A stretch of 6,322 nucleotides of DNA from Candidatus Poseidoniaceae archaeon (lineage in GTDB: Archaea; Thermoplasmatota; Poseidoniia; Poseidoniales; Poseidoniaceae), in NCBI GenBank assembly GCA_013330765.1, contig DUHU01000018.1:1-6322 (forward strand). Reading direction: 5' to 3'. The translations under genes and the position numbers were made by a program. Every line of letters begins with the position of its first letter. Positions within the stretch are counted from its first letter, which is position 1. The notes under the pieces were generated by a model. That model was not told the DNA's origin. It ran no database searches and saw only the letters and a list, made by a program, of their open reading frames with translations. Below, piece by piece: positions 6,022 to 6,322 of this stretch.

Positions 6022-6322
6022 AGAACAAGTCCTGGAAGCCTTGCAGAGCGTTGAGGACCCGGAACTGGAAATTTCCATCGTCGAACTCGGCCTTGTCTAT
6101 GCCGTTCGCATCGAAGCCAAGGACGAGGGACCGCATGCGGAAATCGACATGACCCTGACCAGCCCGGGATGTCCGGCCGCACCGGAAATCATGGCCGCGA
6201 CCCACCGTGCAGCCCTCAACAGTGGATTGACCTCCGTCCACGTCAACCTCGTCTGGTCTCCGCGTTGGGACCCCAGTGTCCATGCAAGCGAGGACGCACG
6301 CATGGACATGGGCATCTGGGAT
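6011..6322 (+). CDS. sufT: SufT / MIP18-family (DUF59) Fe-S maturation protein, 3' end cut by window
   Basis: I translated this by hand: 104 codons open to the window edge. The DUF59 pattern is plain: VLEALQSVEDPELEISIVEL (7-26) with the D16-P17-E18 start, GLVYAV, MTLTSPGCPAAPEI (47-60) with the conserved C54, and LVWSPRWDPS (80-89). The tail ARMDMGIWD matches the usual C-terminal ARxxLG(I/L) of this family, so probably only a few residues are missing. SufT proteins assist maturation of Fe-S proteins, and the family includes the CIA factor MIP18 and PaaD; the exact biochemical step is not settled. The gene starts 11 nt before the sufE stop. A PaaD-like role is unlikely given the suf context. 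Confidence 0.9.
   Translation, partial: MVNEEQVLEALQSVEDPELEISIVELGLVYAVRIEAKDEGPHAEIDMTLTSPGCPAAPEIMAATHRAALNSGLTSVHVNLVWSPRWDPSVHASEDARMDMGIWD

Overview
The window carries an almost complete SUF iron-sulfur cluster assembly operon on the plus strand, in the order sufC-sufB-sufD-sufS-sufE-sufT. Facing away from it on the minus strand is a two-gene unit made of a NifU-type CxxC-domain protein followed by a transcriptional regulator of the HTH_10 (bacterio-opsin-activator, Bat) family. Coding density is very high. The only real intergenic space is the 93 bp between the two divergent units (1068-1160).

The host is most likely a euryarchaeon, because HTH_10 regulators are overwhelmingly archaeal (Haloarchaea, Thermoplasmatota) and SUF genes starting sufC-sufB-sufD are typical there. 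The moderately high GC, SufS/SufE of bacterial type, and leaderless-looking first genes would suit a marine Thermoplasmatota lineage such as Marine Group II (Poseidoniales). That placement is an inference, not a sequence identification.

Layout: 1-603 (minus) HTH_10 regulator, cut by the window edge just after the helix-turn-helix; 600-1067 (minus) NifU-like protein, joined to the regulator by an ATGA overlap; 1068-1160 divergent promoter region with two TATA-like boxes and an 11-bp-arm inverted repeat; 1161-1904 sufC; 1914-3320 sufB; 3317-4396 sufD; 4406-5608 sufS; 5605-6021 sufE; 6011 to window end sufT, probably missing only its last few residues.

How the genes work together: SufS takes sulfur from cysteine as a persulfide, SufE accepts it, and the SufBCD complex (SufC ATPase plus the SufB/SufD beta-helix pair) builds the cluster. 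SufT and the NifU-like protein fit as maturation, carrier or scaffold factors. The catalytic and cluster-building residues I can check are present in SufC, SufB, SufS and SufE. SufD is shorter than usual and divergent but keeps its conserved His. All internal genes are translationally coupled or closely spaced with clear Shine-Dalgarno sequences. The first gene of each divergent unit has none at a usable distance, and each has the pentamer CTTCA exactly 30 nt before its ATG, which suggests leaderless transcripts.

The least routine content is the regulatory side: an HTH_10 regulator coupled to a NifU-domain protein, divergent from suf, with a dyad that covers the presumed sufC TATA box. This is a candidate archaeal iron-sulfur feedback circuit, analogous in logic (not in homology) to bacterial IscR or SufR.
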